From positions 434,001 to 498,000 of the forward strand of contig NZ_NJDE01000003.1 in the NCBI RefSeq assembly GCF_002205895.1: a DNA stretch of 64,000 bases, given 5' to 3'. Below are positions 8,958 to 18,681 of the stretch, piece by piece. The stretch's first letter is position 1, and each line of letters opens with the position of its first letter. The notes beneath the pieces were generated by a model. The model ran no database searches, was not told the DNA's origin, and saw only the letters and a list, made by a program, of their open reading frames with translations. Origin of the DNA: Saccharibacillus sp. O23 (GTDB lineage: Bacteria > Bacillota > Bacilli > Paenibacillales > Paenibacillaceae). The translations under genes and the position numbers were made by a program.

Positions 8958-9890
8958 TTAGCCGATCTCGTGCTGGAACGGAGGCGGTTCCATGAACGGC
9001 CGATTCAGATGCGCGGACAAAAAGCGGGCCGTAACGTCGAGCACCTGCGGATTCCATACGCCCGTGCCGTGATCCGCGCCCGCGACTTTGTACAGCAGCA
9101 CGTTCTGTCCCGCCGATCTGAGCGCTTTGTACATCTCGATGCTCTGGTTGACGTGAACGATCGAGTCGCTGTCCCCGTGCACGATCAGGAACGGAGGCAG
9201 CTCGCGGTCTAGATTCCGATGGATCGGACTCGCTTCTTTCGCCAATTCCGCGCGCTCTTCCACAGGTCCGTCGACCAGCAGGCCTTCCGGCGAATCGGCT
9301 GTCCCGTGTTCGAGGACGTCGTTGTACAAACCGAGCGTAAACAGATCCGAGATGCCGTAATAATCGACGACGGCCAGCACTTCGTCCGATTGTTCGCCGT
9401 GGAGCCCGTTATTGTATTCGCCGATCGTCAGTCCCGTCATCAGCGACAGGTGACCGCCCGACGAATCGCCCCATACGGCGGCCCGATGCGGGTCGATTCC
9501 GTATTCTTCGGCATGCGCCCGCATGAAACGGAGCGCGCATTTGACGTCTTCGAGCGCGGCCGGGAACGGCGCGATATCGGTGTCCCGAATCTGGACGCTG
9601 GCGATCACGTAGCCTCGGGACGCCATCTGCGACAAGTTCGGAATCGCGGCGTAGATGTCCTGCGGACGCCAAGCCGACCCTTGAACGAAAATGATCAGCG
9701 GGAACTTGTAATTTTCGCGGCTCGGCTTGATGATCTGAAGCTTGCGTTCGACGTCTCCGTAAGTCGCGTATACGACGTCGGGAAGATAGCTGCACGAATA
9801 ATACGCGCCGCCTTCGGCAAAATCCCCGTACAAAATCTGCGTGCCTTCGGGCGTCTCGCTCGCTGCCCGGCGCGCGGCCTGCTGGTCCAT
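8958..9890 (-). CDS. Alpha/beta hydrolase (acyl esterase, BD-FAE/acetyl-esterase-like)
   Basis: 310 residues, AAGGAG upstream. The fold markers are in order: strand and oxyanion segment FPLIIFVQGSAW (the usual HGGGW is changed to QGSAW), nucleophile elbow GDSSGG, acid in FLIVHGDSDSIV, and histidine in AGADHGTG. No signal peptide is seen, so it is cytoplasmic. These enzymes usually remove acetyl or other acyl groups from sugars, which would suit a plant-polysaccharide user. The altered oxyanion segment is a little unusual. It is probably in one unit with the DUF3237 gene downstream. Confidence 0.8.
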   Translation of the reverse strand: MDQQAARRAASETPEGTQILYGDFAEGGAYYSCSYLPDVVYATYGDVERKLQIIKPSRENYKFPLIIFVQGSAWRPQDIYAAIPNLSQMASRGYVIASVQIRDTDIAPFPAALEDVKCALRFMRAHAEEYGIDPHRAAVWGDSSGGHLSLMTGLTIGEYNNGLHGEQSDEVLAVVDYYGISDLFTLGLYNDVLEHGTADSPEGLLVDGPVEERAELAKEASPIHRNLDRELPPFLIVHGDSDSIVHVNQSIEMYKALRSAGQNVLLYKVAGADHGTGVWNPQVLDVTARFLSAHLNRPFMEPPPFQHEIG

Positions 9891-10016
9891 GGAATCCGCT
9901 CCTTGTTCTTCGTAATATGCGGCGTCGCCTTCGATTCCGGAATCGAAATCCGCCTGCCGCCTTTCTTTTTCATTTTAGCCGCTGCGCCCGACAGATTCTA
10001 TGGCATTCTGCGTCGT

Positions 10017-10964
10017 TCAATACAGAATCCGCCACAAATAGAACGTCGCGTAAGCTTCCCATTTCGTCCATCCGGCGGACAGTTCCAGAAGGCGCGGCTT
10101 GTCCGGTTTGGCGTCCAGTCCCAGCACGTGCCGGATCGAATGATGCAGCCCTACGTCGTCGATCGGAAAAGCATCCGGCAGCCGCAGGCAGCGCATCAGC
10201 ACGTAATGGGCCGTCCACGGGCCGATCCCGCGAATCTTGACCAGCATCTTCTCCGCCTGCCGGACGTCGCCCGTCGCCAGCAGCATCTCTTTGGTCAATT
10301 CCCCGTTCGCGATCAGCTTCGCCGTATCGACCAGATATTCGCATTTCTTGACGGTCGTCATCCCGGCGGCGGACAAATCTTCGGGCGTCAGCTCGGCGAT
10401 GCGCTCGGCGGTCGGAAACAGCCAATACCGCTCCCCGCCGCGTTCGATCGACCGGCCGTAAGCTTCGACGAACCGTCTTTTGAGCGTATACGCGAACGCC
10501 AGATTGATCTGCTGTCCGAGAATGCCCCAACAGATCGCTTCGTACAGATCGGGAATGCCCATATTGCGCAGTCCGTAGAACGAATCGACCGCCTGCTTGA
10601 GCAGCAGATCCTGCCTCGCCATTTCGTAAAAAGGAGCAAGGTCGGTGCCGAGATCGAACCAATCGTGCACGTACCGCGCGACGCCTTCTTGAAGTTCGGG
10701 GTCGGCGGCAGCCGATTCTTCGACGAAGCGGATACGCAAAGACTCTCCGCCTTCGCCGCGATGCGGGCCGATCTCGACGACGGTATCGCGCGCGCCGACG
10801 GCGATCGCTTTATAGATGCTGCCGCCGCGCAGCGTGTACAGCGCTTCGTCGGTGGCGGTCGAGAGATGGTCGTAATTTTGCTTGAAATCGAATTCCTCGG
10901 GAACCGGAAGCAGGATGTCGGTACCGTCGTTTTGCCAGAAACAAGCACGGGAAAAATCGGTCAT
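10017..10964 (-). CDS. DNA-3-methyladenine glycosylase II (AlkA-like, HhH-GPD)
   Basis: 315 residues. The N-terminal AlkA-type domain precedes the helix-hairpin-helix GPD core: EAICWGILGQQINLAFAYTLKRR, then the hairpin KIRGIGPWTAHYVLMR and the loop ending DAFPIDDVGL, whose Asp is the catalytic residue of this family. It removes alkylated purines from DNA in base-excision repair. The cytoplasmic protein is encoded singly; no Ada-type regulator is adjacent. About 315 residues is slightly longer than E. coli AlkA but normal for Paenibacillaceae. Confidence 0.88.
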   Translation of the reverse strand: MTDFSRACFWQNDGTDILLPVPEEFDFKQNYDHLSTATDEALYTLRGGSIYKAIAVGARDTVVEIGPHRGEGGESLRIRFVEESAAADPELQEGVARYVHDWFDLGTDLAPFYEMARQDLLLKQAVDSFYGLRNMGIPDLYEAICWGILGQQINLAFAYTLKRRFVEAYGRSIERGGERYWLFPTAERIAELTPEDLSAAGMTTVKKCEYLVDTAKLIANGELTKEMLLATGDVRQAEKMLVKIRGIGPWTAHYVLMRCLRLPDAFPIDDVGLHHSIRHVLGLDAKPDKPRLLELSAGWTKWEAYATFYLWRILY

Positions 10965-11044
10965 GAGAAGGACGGCCTCCGTTTCTTGGGATGATCGAGC
11001 AGCTTATCTCTGTTTCATTAACCGGAATCCGATCGTTTGTTCCG

Positions 11045-11101
11045 CAAAAAAAGACCTCGAAGTCCGCCCGAAGTCTGCATCGGCGAAAACGAGGTCTTTT
11101 T
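11045..11101 (-). terminator. Intrinsic terminator after the nitroreductase gene
   Basis: Stem AAAGACCTCG/CGAGGTCTTT across 11050-11101 with a run of T on the minus strand (11045-11052). The loop of about 30 bases is long. Confidence 0.7.
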
Positions 11102-11163
11102 ATAAGCTTACGCGATGAAAAACCGCCGGGGCGCACCCAAGATCGGCACGCCTGCTTCCGGCT

Positions 11164-11952
11164 TTACTTCGCTTCGCCGTTCTGCATGAAATTTTGTTTC
11201 TCCAGATAGTTCAGCACCGTCTGCGAGAAATCGAGATGCGATTCTTTGGTGTATTTGGCGATCGTGTAGATCTGCGCCAGATTCTTGAGGCCGAGCTGCT
11301 CGGTCATTTCTTTGAGATGCGGCACGTCCATGTACCGCTTCCAGCCTTTTTCGTTGCGGTCCTTGTAGATCTCTTGAATCCGTTCGTCGGAATAGTCTTG
11401 ATATTGTTCGTAATGGACCAAGCCCTGCTGCGGCAGGCGGTCGCGCAGCGCCGGTGATTCGGCAGGATAACCGAGCGAATAGCCGACGACCGGCACCACG
11501 TTCGGCGGCAGGTTCAGCAGTTCGCCGATTTGATCGCAGTTCGCCAGCGTCGAACCCATATAGCAGATCCCCAGCCCTTCGTTCTCCGCGGCCAGCGCGC
11601 AGTTCTGCGAAGCCAGCGTCGCGTCGATCGCCCCGATCATGAAACTCATGAAGTTGTCGAAATGCACCGGCGCGTCGTTCAGTTCCAGCCATTTGCGCAT
11701 CCGGTTGAAGTCCGCGCAGAAAGTCAGCAGAACCGGCGCGTCGAGCACCATCGACTGATCCATATGCGGCGTATAGAGCTTCTCCCGCAGCGCTTTGTCC
11801 CGCGTCACGACGATGGAATAGGACTGCATGTTTCCGCTGGACGAAGCCCGAATCCCCGCGTCCAGAACCCGTTCCAACACTTCTTGACTCACTTCCCGAT
11901 CCTCGTAAGCGCGAATGGATCGGTGTCCGTGCACCACGTCGTTAAATTCCAA
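11164..11952 (-). CDS. NAD(P)H-dependent nitroreductase family oxidoreductase (FRP/NfsA-like)
   Basis: 262 residues from a TTG start (11950-11952) with AAGGGGAT upstream. Signature: HRSIRAYEDREVSQEVLERVLDAG near the N-end (FMN phosphate contact), RASSSGNMQSYSIV, a central GLGICYMGS and the C-terminal helical extension typical of flavin reductase P/NfsA-type enzymes. The dimeric FMN enzyme probably reduces nitro compounds, quinones or free flavin using NAD(P)H. It is cytoplasmic and monocistronic with a terminator downstream. Confidence 0.85.
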   Translation of the reverse strand: MEFNDVVHGHRSIRAYEDREVSQEVLERVLDAGIRASSSGNMQSYSIVVTRDKALREKLYTPHMDQSMVLDAPVLLTFCADFNRMRKWLELNDAPVHFDNFMSFMIGAIDATLASQNCALAAENEGLGICYMGSTLANCDQIGELLNLPPNVVPVVGYSLGYPAESPALRDRLPQQGLVHYEQYQDYSDERIQEIYKDRNEKGWKRYMDVPHLKEMTEQLGLKNLAQIYTIAKYTKESHLDFSQTVLNYLEKQNFMQNGEAK

Positions 11953-12060
11953 GATCCTATCCCCTTCCGGCGAGTGCGACTCGCTTGGTTGCTGTTGATC
12001 TTCTTATGATATCTTAGTCTACCGGCTCGGTATAGCACCGAAAACTTTTTCGAAGCCCGT

Positions 12061-12438
12061 TTACGACCGATGCCGCCGATGCTGCGCGAGCTGCACGTCG
12101 AAGCCGTCCGGATCGAGGATATAGAAAAAACGCAGGTCGGGATTCGATTCGATCGGTCCGCGCGCGATCGGAATGCCTTGTCGCCGAAGTTCCTCGATCG
12201 CCCGGTCGAGATCCTCGACTTCGAAGCCGACGGAGATTCCGCTTTCCGGCTCTACCGAGATCTCGCTCCCTTCGATCAATTCGATCTTCGGCTGCCCGGC
12301 CGCTCCGAGCATGGCGATCTGCCTGCCCCGGCTCTCGAATCGGCGTTCGATCGGCAGGCCGAGAATCCCGTGGTAAAAAGCGAGCGAAGCGTCCAGATCG
12401 CGGATGCGAAGGGTGATCCAATTTAAAGTCAGGTTCAT
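12061..12438 (-). CDS. VOC family protein (glyoxalase/bleomycin-resistance-like)
   Basis: 125 residues, AAAGGAAG upstream. Two beta-alpha-beta-beta-beta modules are visible: LNWITLRIRDLDASLAFYHGILGLP at the N-end and GFEVEDLDRAIEELRRQGI followed by FFYILDPDGFDVQL. The final Asp-Gly-Phe-x-Val segment holds the position of a typical metal ligand region. The reaction is unknown; members include glyoxalase I, dioxygenases and drug-binding proteins. Confidence 0.85.
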   Translation of the reverse strand: MNLTLNWITLRIRDLDASLAFYHGILGLPIERRFESRGRQIAMLGAAGQPKIELIEGSEISVEPESGISVGFEVEDLDRAIEELRRQGIPIARGPIESNPDLRFFYILDPDGFDVQLAQHRRHRS

Positions 12439-12592
12439 CGTATTCTTCCTTTCTGCGATTGCGTTCCAGCCGGCGCGAAGACCCGAGACGGATCGACAAC
12501 AATACGCGCCTCAACGAAGTCATCGTACACAGAGCGGCACCGTCGTGTCCAGAGCCGTTCTTTTTCGACGACTGCCGAGTCCTCGCCAAAAG

Positions 12593-12628
12593 AAAAACCC
12601 CTTTCCGCAACGTTTCGGCGGAAAGGGG
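12593..12628 (-). terminator. Intrinsic terminator of the large SLH gene
   Basis: An 11-base perfect stem (12598-12608 with 12618-12628), 9-base loop, then T5 on the minus strand (12593-12597). Confidence 0.9.
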
Positions 12629-12647
12629 TCGATCTTTTCAGGAATGC

Positions 12648-15600
12648 TTATTGGGCTGTAGGTTCCGTCCAACTTTCTCCGTTCGAACCTTTGACGTAAT
12701 CGTGCCGGGTGACGGCTTCCATGATGTCGTAGTACGCCCAGTACGCTTTCTTCAAGTCTTTGTACGATTCGAGCAGGCCGGCGTTTCCGTCGATGTAGCT
12801 TCTGTCCGGATTTCGCTCGGTCATCCGGTTCACCAGCGTAACGGCTTCGGCGCGGGTCACGTAATCTTCCGGTCTGAACGTGCCGTCCGGATACCCTTTG
12901 ATCCACCCTTTGGCGACGCCGGAAGCGATATAATCGCCGGCCCAGTAAGAAGCTCGGACATCCTTGAAAGCGGAGGCGTCTCCCGCATCCAGCTTGTCGA
13001 AGCGGGAAGCGATCGCCGCGAATTCGGCCCGGGTAATCGGTTCTTCCGGTCCGAACGTGCCGTCGGCGTAACCCGTTACGACGCCGGACTGCTGCATGTA
13101 CCCGACGGCTTTCGCGTACCAGTTCGAACCGCGAACGTCGCGGAACGTCGAAGCGTAAGTCTGATCCATGTTCATCTTCTCGGTCAACAGACGCGAGAAC
13201 ATGGCGATGACTTCGGCCCGCGTCATGTTGCGGTCGGCGCGGAACGTCCGGTCCGGGTAACCCTGCATATAAGCAAAGTGGTTGACTTTGTCCAAGGCCG
13301 GCGGTTGAACTTGCGATGCCGCTTTCCAGGTCGCGCTCAGCGTAAAGGCCGCATAGACGCGATCGCTGTCGAAGTTCCATACGCTTCCGTCCGCTTTATG
13401 CCAACCGGCAAAAGCGTATCCGGCGCGAACCGGCTGCTTCGGTTCGGTCAACAGGGAGCCGGAAACCGCGCTTTGCTTAACGGAAGCCGGCGTGCCTCCC
13501 GCTCCGTCGAACGTGACGTCGTAAACGGCAGCGTTCGGGGCGGCCGGGACAGGAGTCGGCGCAGGGCTGCTCGGCGTTTTCGACGGAGCTTGAGCCTGCC
13601 GATCGTAATACAGCTTGACCGTCAGCGAACCGTCGCCTTTGACGACGGCGGTCGTCGAGGTCGCGCCTGCGACCGTGCCGTAGCCGTACGCGATTCCGTT
13701 TCCGATCAATGAAGCATCTTGCAGATCGGCGACGGTCAGCACGCTGTCCGCCAGACCGGAACCGCCGGTTGTCCGCGTCGGCGAGACCGGATAACTTCCG
13801 TCGGCGTTCATGACGTAATGCTCCACGGAATAAGCGACCGGATTCAGATACGCCAGCGCGTAAACGGAGAACTTTTTGACGTACAACGTGATCGTCTGCG
13901 CTTCAGGATCTACCTTGAGATATTCTCCGGCAGCATTCGGCGTTTCTTGGATCGTATGCGTCGGCTCGTTCTCGTGATCGCGATAGACCCGATACAAATT
14001 GCTCGTCTTGCCTTGCAGGTCGGCCGGAATCGGAACGACGATTTCGATCAGGCCTTTGGTTTCTTTCAATTTGCCGGTAGAAGCTCCCCAGCTCTCCTGC
14101 TCCGTGTTGCGTTTGTATTTGTCGAGCGTGATGTCGAGATACATCCCGACATACGCGCCTTTGCTCAGAGCCTGCGTTTTGATCTTCTCGATCCCGTTCT
14201 TGACGTCGGCATCGGACGCGTTCTCGTCGGTTCTGGCTACGGACATCTCGACTTTGACGAAGCCTTGATTATTCTCGTCGGCCAAATACTGTTCCGCTTC
14301 CGGGTGCAGATTGTTGATCACGACCGGCGGCGTCTCCGGCGTCTTCAATTTCAAGACGCTGCTGGCGCTGCTGAGCGGGAAGATGATCTTGCCGAGTTCG
14401 GTGACCGGCTCGTTCGCTTTGACCGTGATCGCGATGATCTCGGTCTTCTCCCCGATCGTCATGATCAGATTGTAGGTGCCCGCAGGGACGTTATAGATCG
14501 TGAACTTGCCGTTCGCGTCCGTAACCGCGGTATCGCCGTACTGGGTATTGCCTTTGACGATACGGATCGAGGCCGTTTTGACCGGATTCGCTTCTTTATC
14601 GTCGTCGATGACCGTACCGGTCACGGCGCGTTCCGAAGACCAACGGGCATACAGCGTGACTTTCGAATCCGTCTGATCCCAAAGGCGGGCGCTGCTCATG
14701 TCGGCGGCATAATACGCCGTTCCGCCGTTGGCTTGATCGTAATAACCTTCGAACGCGTAGCGGTCGCGGACCGGAAGCTTCGCCTGCGGCATCGGCTTGC
14801 CGTAGACCGCCGTCACGCTGCCGCTTCCGCCCGTCCCTCCGTTGTCGTTCAGCGTGACCAGAGAAGTGAGGGCTTCGAAGACGGCCGTGTACGTTCCGCT
14901 GACGTAACCGCCTTCGGCTTTATGCGGAATCAAGCTCTTTTCCGTGCTTATCTGAACGCCTTGAGCATCCTGCCATTCGACGAAGCGGTAACCCGGCTTC
15001 GCCTCGGCCGTCGAACCGAGCGCTTCGCCCGTCGACGGATTCAGCGATTCTTCGGCGCGGCTGACCGTACCGTAGCTGTCGTCGTTGACGGCGTAGCGGA
15101 TCTTGGTTTGTTCAAGCTCGGTCCAGCGCGCGTACAGCGTCGTTTGCGGTTCCGTCTTGTCCCAGCGGCGGGCGCTGTTCATGCCGCTGTCGTAGTACAA
15201 ACTTCCCGCTTCCTGCTGATCGTAATATCCGACGAACGCGTAACCGGACCGGCTCGGGGCGGAAGCTTGAGGCATCGATTGATCGTAAGTCGCGGTCACG
15301 CTTGCCGTGCCGCCCGAGCCGCCGTTGGCGTCGAGCGTAACGGAAGCTTTGAGAGCTTCGAACACGGCCGTATAAGCGCCGTCGACGTAGCTTCCGTCGT
15401 TCTTCTGCGGGAACAACGTCGGCTCGATGCTTACCGTAAAGCCGCCCGCATCTTTCCATTCGACGAAACGGTATCCCGGCTGCGCGACTGCCGTCGAGCC
15501 TGCCGCTTCGCCCGTATCCGGGTTCAGCGATTCGCTGCCCAAACTTACCGTGCCGTAATTGGCGTTGTCCGTCGCGTAAGTGATCGTGACATTGCCGAGT

Positions 15601-18428
15601 TCCGACCATACCGCATAGACGGTATGGTCGACGGCGGACGTTACGGCCGTATTGCTCGTGACCGTCGAACCTTTGCCGTCAGGCTGCGTGTTCCAAGAAG
15701 CGAACGTGAAGCCTTCGCGGACCGGATTTTCGAGCGGCAGCATATATTTGGAGTCGTACGTTTGCTTGAGCGGGATTTCATTGACGTCGCCCGAATATTT
15801 CCCGCCGTTGGCATTGAAGACGGCGTTCAGTTGGACCGCTGTCCAGTGCGCATAGAGAGTCGCGGCGCTTTCTGTCCGATCCCAGTCGCGGGCGCTGCTC
15901 ATCGACGGATCATAATAAGGCGTCCCGCCGTCCGGTTGATCGAAGTACCCTTCGAACGTATAGCCTTCGCGGACCGGAAGAGAAGCTGCCGGCATCGCCT
16001 GCCCGAACGTCGCATTGACGCTGCCGCTTCCGCCGCTGCCTCCGTTATCGTTCAACGTTACCGAACCGGCAGCCGCCGTCCACTTGGCGTACAGCGTCTG
16101 ATCCGAAGTCACCGTGTAAGGGAAAGCGACCTTATCGGCTTCGTTCAGTGCCGAATCGCGGTACCAGCCTTCCAGCGCGTACCCGGTTTTCGAAGTCGAA
16201 GGAACGTTTTCGATCAAGTTCGTTTGCAGCGCGGATACCGAAGTGCCTCCGTTGGTTACGAACGTCACGTTGTACGTCGCGGAAGCCGTCGGAATCCATT
16301 TGGCGTAGACTCGCGCATCCGGCTGCGCGACTTCCGTCGACAGCGTGAAGGCGTCGCCGTTTCCGTCCGCTTTGGTATTCCATCCGCCGAACGTATAGTT
16401 CGCGCGTTCCGGAGCATCCGGCAGATACAGCACGCTGCCGTAAGCGGTCAGAATATCGGTCGTTGCGGCACCGCCGCCCAATTGCCCGCCGTTAGCGTCG
16501 AAAGTCACCGTATAGACCGGACTCCAGATCGCGTACAGCGTCGAATAACTGCCGACGTCTCTGAGATCGACGATCGAAGTCGCGTTCGCCGACGTTCCCC
16601 AACCTTGGAAGCTGTAATCGTCGCGCGACGGCGGCTGAGGCAGAACGTTCAGTTTCCCGTCCACGGAGCCGATGGTTTGCGTTCCGCCCGTACCTCCGTT
16701 CGGATCGAACGCGACCGTCTTGGAGGCTTTCCAGATCGCATACACGCTCGTGTTCGCCGTGATCGAAGTCGACGGATAGATCGCTTCGCCGCTTCCGTTA
16801 GCCGTCCGGTTCCATTCGATAAACTGATAACCGGTTCTCGTCGGCTCCGACGGCATCGCGCCGAAGGTTCCGTCCGTCACGTTTCTCGACGTCGGCATCC
16901 CGTTTACGGTATCGCTGCCGGCATTGGCGACAAACGTGATCGCATAGCTGGCAGGCGTCCATTTCGCGTAATAGCTGCCTTGCTGCGTGATATCCGTAAC
17001 GGCCGTGCCCGAACCGGTCTTATCGTTCAGATACCAGCCCTGAAGCGTATAACCCGGCCGCGTGACCGCAGGCAGGCTGCCGTTGAAGTTGTTGCTGTTG
17101 CCGTTCGAATATACCGTCGTGATCAAGGTTCCGCCGTCGGGCGTGAAGTTGTTATAGAACAGGGCGGACTTGTTGGCCTGCGACGCCCACTGGGCATACA
17201 CGGTCGTGTTCTGCGAGACCGGCGTGAACGCGTTGAACCAAGTTCCGTTTCCGTTGGACGTCGTGTTCCAACCCATGAAATACTTATTCGTTTGCGTCGG
17301 CGAAGCCGGCATCAGATCTCCGACGATTCCGTTTTTGGTCGGCGTGACGAGCGCGGTCGTCGAGCCGCCGAAGTTCCCGCCGTTCGGATTGAACGCGACC
17401 GTATAGGTTTGTTTGTCGCTCCAAGTCGCATAGACGGTCAGATCGCTGCCGACTGCCGTATTGGCGTTCACGGAAGTGCCGCTTCCGTCGGCTTTGGTGT
17501 TCCAGCCTTGGAAGTACATCCCGCGCTTGGTAGGAGCCGTCGGAAGCGTTCCTACCGGTTTGCCTCCGCTTTCCACCACTTTGAAATCGGGCGAAGCCGC
17601 CGTATCTCCGGTGTTGCTGTCGAATTTGACGGTGTAGTACGCGGCGCTGCCGTTTGCCGAAGTCACGCCCGAGAACGTACCCAGCTCGTTCCAAGTCTTG
17701 GTCGACGACCAGCCGGATTTGTCCATGCCGTTCAAGTCTTGGTTGAACGCGTTATCCTGCGCCGCCGTGCCCGTCATGAAGCGGAACGGCGTGGACGCGT
17801 TAAAATTGTTGATTCCTTTTTGCGCCAGCGCCCCCGTAATGTCCGACAACGCGAACTTGAACGACACGAAATAATCGGCGTCGCCGTTGAACGAACTGCC
17901 GTCTCCGGTCGGCGTGATCGAATAGTTGCTGCCGCTTACCGGTTTGAAGCCCAGCAGCGGTTTGCCGGAAATGCCTGTCGTGCTCGGTCCCGTGTTCGCG
18001 TAACCGCTGCTCGACGCGTAGATGCCGAGACGGCCGTTATTGCCGGTCGGATTGTAGACGCCGAGGAACAGATCGACGCTGCCGTTCAGGTCGGCATCCA
18101 GCCCGACGAACGCGAAGTTCTTGAACTCGTACGGATTCGTACCGTTCGTATTGCTGACGCGGATTCGAAAAGCCGCTTCCGCGTCCGTCAGGTGCATATA
18201 CGTGGACGGATAAGAAGCATCCCCGACGATATCCTGCGAGACCGAGCCGCTGCCCGTCTGCTGATCCTGCAAATAATCGTTCTGATTATTGGCGGGATAG
18301 ACCGCTTTCCAGCTCGAATCGTTGCTTCCGATCGACCAACCCGCGGCCGATACCGGAACGGACATCGCCAAAAATGCCGGAAGTACCATACTGATGCTTA
18401 ACAAGATGCTTAACGCTTTTTTCCTCAT
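12648..18428 (-). CDS. Large SLH-anchored surface protein with about a dozen InlB B-repeats
   Basis: 1926 residues, AAAGGAG upstream. A signal peptide ends near residue 28 (VSA). Residues of about 30-235 form an N-terminal domain that resembles no family I can name. A tandem of about 12 InlB B-type (Listeria-Bacteroides) repeats runs to about residue 1320; each shows the pattern F..NGG ... GY.F.GW ... T.YA.W. Two units have a variant form (GYRFVEWKDAGG and a near copy). A CarboxypepD_reg-like beta domain (AVTGTVIDDDKE...) follows, then a region of unknown fold, one more B-repeat and three SLH motifs (GYPDRTFRADRNMTRAE, GYADGTFGPEEPITRAE, GYPDGTFRPEDYVTRAE). It should be a long stalk-like adhesin attached non-covalently to pyruvylated wall polymer. 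Monocistronic. Confidence 0.9.
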   Translation of the reverse strand: MRKKALSILLSISMVLPAFLAMSVPVSAAGWSIGSNDSSWKAVYPANNQNDYLQDQQTGSGSVSQDIVGDASYPSTYMHLTDAEAAFRIRVSNTNGTNPYEFKNFAFVGLDADLNGSVDLFLGVYNPTGNNGRLGIYASSSGYANTGPSTTGISGKPLLGFKPVSGSNYSITPTGDGSSFNGDADYFVSFKFALSDITGALAQKGINNFNASTPFRFMTGTAAQDNAFNQDLNGMDKSGWSSTKTWNELGTFSGVTSANGSAAYYTVKFDSNTGDTAASPDFKVVESGGKPVGTLPTAPTKRGMYFQGWNTKADGSGTSVNANTAVGSDLTVYATWSDKQTYTVAFNPNGGNFGGSTTALVTPTKNGIVGDLMPASPTQTNKYFMGWNTTSNGNGTWFNAFTPVSQNTTVYAQWASQANKSALFYNNFTPDGGTLITTVYSNGNSNNFNGSLPAVTRPGYTLQGWYLNDKTGSGTAVTDITQQGSYYAKWTPASYAITFVANAGSDTVNGMPTSRNVTDGTFGAMPSEPTRTGYQFIEWNRTANGSGEAIYPSTSITANTSVYAIWKASKTVAFDPNGGTGGTQTIGSVDGKLNVLPQPPSRDDYSFQGWGTSANATSIVDLRDVGSYSTLYAIWSPVYTVTFDANGGQLGGGAATTDILTAYGSVLYLPDAPERANYTFGGWNTKADGNGDAFTLSTEVAQPDARVYAKWIPTASATYNVTFVTNGGTSVSALQTNLIENVPSTSKTGYALEGWYRDSALNEADKVAFPYTVTSDQTLYAKWTAAAGSVTLNDNGGSGGSGSVNATFGQAMPAASLPVREGYTFEGYFDQPDGGTPYYDPSMSSARDWDRTESAATLYAHWTAVQLNAVFNANGGKYSGDVNEIPLKQTYDSKYMLPLENPVREGFTFASWNTQPDGKGSTVTSNTAVTSAVDHTVYAVWSELGNVTITYATDNANYGTVSLGSESLNPDTGEAAGSTAVAQPGYRFVEWKDAGGFTVSIEPTLFPQKNDGSYVDGAYTAVFEALKASVTLDANGGSGGTASVTATYDQSMPQASAPSRSGYAFVGYYDQQEAGSLYYDSGMNSARRWDKTEPQTTLYARWTELEQTKIRYAVNDDSYGTVSRAEESLNPSTGEALGSTAEAKPGYRFVEWQDAQGVQISTEKSLIPHKAEGGYVSGTYTAVFEALTSLVTLNDNGGTGGSGSVTAVYGKPMPQAKLPVRDRYAFEGYYDQANGGTAYYAADMSSARLWDQTDSKVTLYARWSSERAVTGTVIDDDKEANPVKTASIRIVKGNTQYGDTAVTDANGKFTIYNVPAGTYNLIMTIGEKTEIIAITVKANEPVTELGKIIFPLSSASSVLKLKTPETPPVVINNLHPEAEQYLADENNQGFVKVEMSVARTDENASDADVKNGIEKIKTQALSKGAYVGMYLDITLDKYKRNTEQESWGASTGKLKETKGLIEIVVPIPADLQGKTSNLYRVYRDHENEPTHTIQETPNAAGEYLKVDPEAQTITLYVKKFSVYALAYLNPVAYSVEHYVMNADGSYPVSPTRTTGGSGLADSVLTVADLQDASLIGNGIAYGYGTVAGATSTTAVVKGDGSLTVKLYYDRQAQAPSKTPSSPAPTPVPAAPNAAVYDVTFDGAGGTPASVKQSAVSGSLLTEPKQPVRAGYAFAGWHKADGSVWNFDSDRVYAAFTLSATWKAASQVQPPALDKVNHFAYMQGYPDRTFRADRNMTRAEVIAMFSRLLTEKMNMDQTYASTFRDVRGSNWYAKAVGYMQQSGVVTGYADGTFGPEEPITRAEFAAIASRFDKLDAGDASAFKDVRASYWAGDYIASGVAKGWIKGYPDGTFRPEDYVTRAEAVTLVNRMTERNPDRSYIDGNAGLLESYKDLKKAYWAYYDIMEAVTRHDYVKGSNGESWTEPTAQ

Positions 18429-18596
18429 GCGACCGGCTCCTTTTCTGGGTGACTGGCTTCTCTCGAATATGTCCGAGCCAGCAACAAGGGTTGTGTATAA
18501 GCTGGACCTCTACTTCTGCTCGATTATTATCGCGATTTTAATGAATGCGTTTAATAGGAAAATCAGTACAAAAACCATTCATGTCCTTCCTATAAA

Positions 18597-18629
18597 AAAA
18601 GCAAAAAGGACACTTCGTTGGAAGTGTCC
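18597..18629 (-). terminator. Intrinsic terminator of the TetR gene
   Basis: Nine-base stem (18608-18616 with 18621-18629), loop GTTG, followed on the minus strand by TTTTTGCTTTTTTT. Confidence 0.85.
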
Positions 18630-18681
18630 GAGGTTGACGGCTTTGCAGAACGCGAAGCGCTTCGCCGAAAGGTTATGCCGT

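Noticed and set aside
13719-18401. 1560-codon open frame on the plus strand
   Set aside because: It lies opposite the SLH/InlB gene, has Arg-rich low-complexity composition and no RBS or domain; it is a shadow frame caused by codon bias (GAC/GTC/TCG patterns).
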